This document shows, piece after piece, positions 4,230-6,014 of a stretch of 6,014 nt of DNA; position 1 is the first letter of the stretch, and each line of letters opens with the position of its first letter. A program made the position numbers and the translations under genes. The notes under the pieces are model-generated. The model searched no databases and was not told the DNA's origin. It saw only the letters and a program-made list of their open reading frames with translations. The stretch covers positions 1 through 6,014 of the forward strand of contig CAMBPW010000062.1 in assembly GCA_945869755.1 (NCBI GenBank), written 5' to 3'. This DNA is from an uncultured Gemella sp. GTDB lineage: Bacteria; Bacillota; Bacilli; Staphylococcales; Gemellaceae.

Positions 4230-5861
4230 ATGGCTTTTGACGGTTTTTTTACAAAAAAAATTGTAGCAGAACTTAACGAACAATTAAAATTTGGTAAAAT
4301 AAATAAAATTAACAATATTTCTAATAACGATTTTATTTTTACGATAAGAAAAAATAGCAATAAAAAACTAATAATTTCTGCAAATCCTCAAAGTTCAAGA
4401 ATACACATTACAAAAAGTAATTATACAAATCCTCAAACACCATCAAATTTTTGTACAGTTCTTAGAAAATATTTATCTAATGGATATGTATTAAACTTTG
4501 AACAAATTAATAACGATAGAATTATTTTTATTCATATAAAAAATAATGACGAATTAGGATATGAAAAATATTTTTATTTAATTATAGAATTGATGGGGAA
4601 ACATGCAAATATTATTTTAACGGATAGTAATAAAATTATTATTGATGCAATAAAAAACAATTATGACATTGAATATTCACGTTCTACAATAGCTAATATA
4701 GAATATAAATTACCACCTACAAAAGAAAAGTACAATCCATTTGATAAAAATTCGTTAAATATAGTTTATAATGAGGAAGATAAAAAATTTTTAATGAATA
4801 ATTTTTATGGTGTTTCTAGTTTAATTAATAATTATTGTAAAAACATTAATAATTTTTCTAATTTTATTAACAACTTTGAAATTCTAAACGAACCTACATA
4901 TTTTGAGAATGGAAATAAAAAAGATTTTTATTTTTTTAATATTGCAGATGTAAAAGAGGTCATTAAATTTGATAATTATTCAGAATTACTTGATTTTTAC
5001 TATTTAGATAATATTAAATTAAATAACAACAAACAAACTAATAAAAAAATATATTTATTTGTAGAAAATAAAATTAATCGTTTAAATAATAAAGTTACAA
5101 TTTTGAAAAAAGAATTAGAAACTATAAAAAATGATGATAAAAACGAACTTAAAGGGCAACTACTTCTAGCAAACAACTACTTATTCAAAAAATATATTCC
5201 TAAAGAAGTTAAATTGCAAAATTTTTATAGTGAGAATTTAGAAGAAATAACTATTGAACTTGATGAAAATTTAACAATAGAGCAAAATGCTGAAAAATAT
5301 TTCAATATTAGTAAAAAAAATAAAAGAACTATTAAAAATATTTTAGAACAGCTAGAAATTGCAAATAATGAAATTGAATATTTTGAAAATATAAATGTTC
5401 AACTAGAAAATGCAAACAACTCAGACATTGAAGAAATAAAAGAAGAATTAATTAATCAAGGTTATTTAAAAACAAAAATTAGTAAAAAAAATAAAAAGAC
5501 AAAATATACTATAGTAAATTACAATGACTTCCAAATATATGTTGGAAAAAACAATATTCAAAACTCAACGATAACACATAAACTTGCAAATAAAAACTAT
5601 TTATGGTTTCACGCAAAAGATATACCTGGAAGCCATGTAGTAATATTCTCTAATAGTCCTGATAATGACACTATAAAAGTTGCGGCGATGCTTGCTGGAT
5701 ATTTTTCAAAAAATAAAAATGAAAGTTATGTAAATGTAGATTATACATTAATAAAATATGTAAAAAAAATATCTGGGGCAAAAGAAGGAATGGTAACTTA
5801 TACAAATCAAACAACTATAAAGATTAAAATTGATAAAATATTAGTTAATAACTTACTATAA
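4230..5861 (+). CDS. rqcH: Ribosome-associated quality control factor RqcH (NFACT family, also called FbpA)
   Basis: RqcH binds 50S subunits that still carry a peptidyl-tRNA and recruits tRNA-Ala to add an alanine tail that marks the stalled chain for degradation. The name fibronectin-binding protein is historical. The protein is 543 residues (B. subtilis about 570). The NFACT-N domain starts MAFDGFF. It contains NDRIIFI with D96 and R97, matching the Asp-Arg pair (D97/R98) important in B. subtilis RqcH, and ELMGKHANIIL (120-130). A Lys/Glu-rich coiled coil spans about 275-310 and 355-410. The C-terminal NFACT-R domain holds LWFHAKDIPGSHVVIF (458-473), VDYT (503-506) and KKISGAKEGMVTYTNQ (512-526). 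The ATG at 4230 is chosen because GGAG (4220-4223) lies 6 nt upstream; an in-frame ATG at 4218 overlaps that site. The coding sequence is unusually rich in Asn (86 of 543 residues). It is the only plus-strand gene here. Confidence 0.95.
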   Translation: MAFDGFFTKKIVAELNEQLKFGKINKINNISNNDFIFTIRKNSNKKLIISANPQSSRIHITKSNYTNPQTPSNFCTVLRKYLSNGYVLNFEQINNDRIIFIHIKNNDELGYEKYFYLIIELMGKHANIILTDSNKIIIDAIKNNYDIEYSRSTIANIEYKLPPTKEKYNPFDKNSLNIVYNEEDKKFLMNNFYGVSSLINNYCKNINNFSNFINNFEILNEPTYFENGNKKDFYFFNIADVKEVIKFDNYSELLDFYYLDNIKLNNNKQTNKKIYLFVENKINRLNNKVTILKKELETIKNDDKNELKGQLLLANNYLFKKYIPKEVKLQNFYSENLEEITIELDENLTIEQNAEKYFNISKKNKRTIKNILEQLEIANNEIEYFENINVQLENANNSDIEEIKEELINQGYLKTKISKKNKKTKYTIVNYNDFQIYVGKNNIQNSTITHKLANKNYLWFHAKDIPGSHVVIFSNSPDNDTIKVAAMLAGYFSKNKNESYVNVDYTLIKYVKKISGAKEGMVTYTNQTTIKIKIDKILVNNLL

Positions 5862-5871
5862 AATAAAAATG

Positions 5872-5921
5872 GAGCGACTCAAAAATCATAATTTCAAAGA
5901 AATAAATTTTTTGAGTCGCTC
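5872..5921. terminator. Long stem-loop between rqcH and the right edge, probable terminator
   Basis: GAGCGACTCAAAAA (5872-5885) and TTTTTGAGTCGCTC (5908-5921) form a perfect 14-bp stem. Inside it ATTTC AAA GAAAT adds a smaller stem. It begins 10 nt after the rqcH stop. Read on the minus strand it is followed by CATTTTTATTTT, the usual terminator layout for a gene coming from the right. Read on the plus strand it is followed by ACTTAAAG, which is not T-rich, so it should work less well for rqcH. Its relatively GC-rich 9-bp outer stem stands out in this sequence, and a dispersed repeat is an alternative. Confidence 0.7.
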
Positions 5922-6014
5922 ACTTAAAGTTTATTATATTTCCAAAATCAATAAACTATATCGTCTAATTATCTCTATTTACTTAGGTATATTTTGAATA
6001 TTTTTAAACATATA
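5922..6014. other. Unassigned right-edge segment
   Basis: These 93 bp are AT-rich and carry no recognisable gene. Minus-strand frames contain short open stretches entering from the right edge and stopping at 5979 (tail ending IPK) and 5975 (tail ending YLSK). Either could be the C-terminus of a leftward gene that ends at the stem-loop, but both are too short to identify. Confidence 0.3.

Noticed and set aside
4230..5861. Surface fibronectin-binding adhesin
   Set aside because: There is no signal peptide, membrane segment or cell-wall sorting motif; the NFACT-N and NFACT-R motifs fit the cytoplasmic ribosome rescue factor RqcH.
1..6014. CRISPR array, tRNA gene, insertion sequence, phage or defence genes
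   Set aside because: No spaced direct repeats, tRNA-like cloverleaf, transposase or integrase motifs, or unexplained long coding frames were seen on either strand.

Overview
The window is about 6 kb of very AT-rich chromosomal DNA from a low-GC Gram-positive bacterium of the class Bacilli. The grounds are a type B (Bacillus-type) RNase P RNA, strong AGGAG ribosome binding sites, and Bacilli-type versions of gmk, rpoZ, rqcH, rnc and smc. The extreme A+T content would suit a genus such as Gemella or a relative of the staphylococci, but that placement is a guess from composition and gene style.

Reading leftwards on the minus strand, the window holds five genes and one structural RNA: gmk (3467-4093), rpoZ (3263-3457), rnpB (about 2844-3238), an RlmL/YpsC-type RNA methyltransferase (1637-2773), an Rrf2-family regulator (1061-1567), rnc (167-871) and the first 51 codons of smc (1-155). 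The only plus-strand gene is rqcH/fbpA (4230-5861), divergent from gmk. Three stem-loops look like terminators: after rnpB, after the Rrf2 gene, and between rqcH and whatever lies beyond the right edge.

The content is mostly core information processing. It covers nucleotide supply (Gmk), transcription (omega), tRNA 5' maturation (RNase P RNA), rRNA modification (RlmL-like), double-stranded RNA processing (RNase III), chromosome organisation (SMC) and rescue of stalled 50S-peptidyl-tRNA complexes (RqcH). Transcription units inferred from spacing are gmk-rpoZ, probably reading on into rnpB because no terminator separates them; rlmL, possibly reading on into the Rrf2 gene; and rnc-smc. In both gmk-rpoZ and rnc-smc the upstream TAG stop overlaps the AGGAG ribosome binding site of the next gene.

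I found no phage, defence, CRISPR, insertion-sequence or secondary-metabolite system, and nothing that amounts to a new biological system. The observations most worth following are a perfect 14-bp palindrome filling the spacer of the Rrf2 promoter, an Rrf2 protein without the Fe-S cysteines, an rnpB promoter embedded in the end of rpoZ, and a sharp compositional contrast between rqcH and its minus-strand neighbours.
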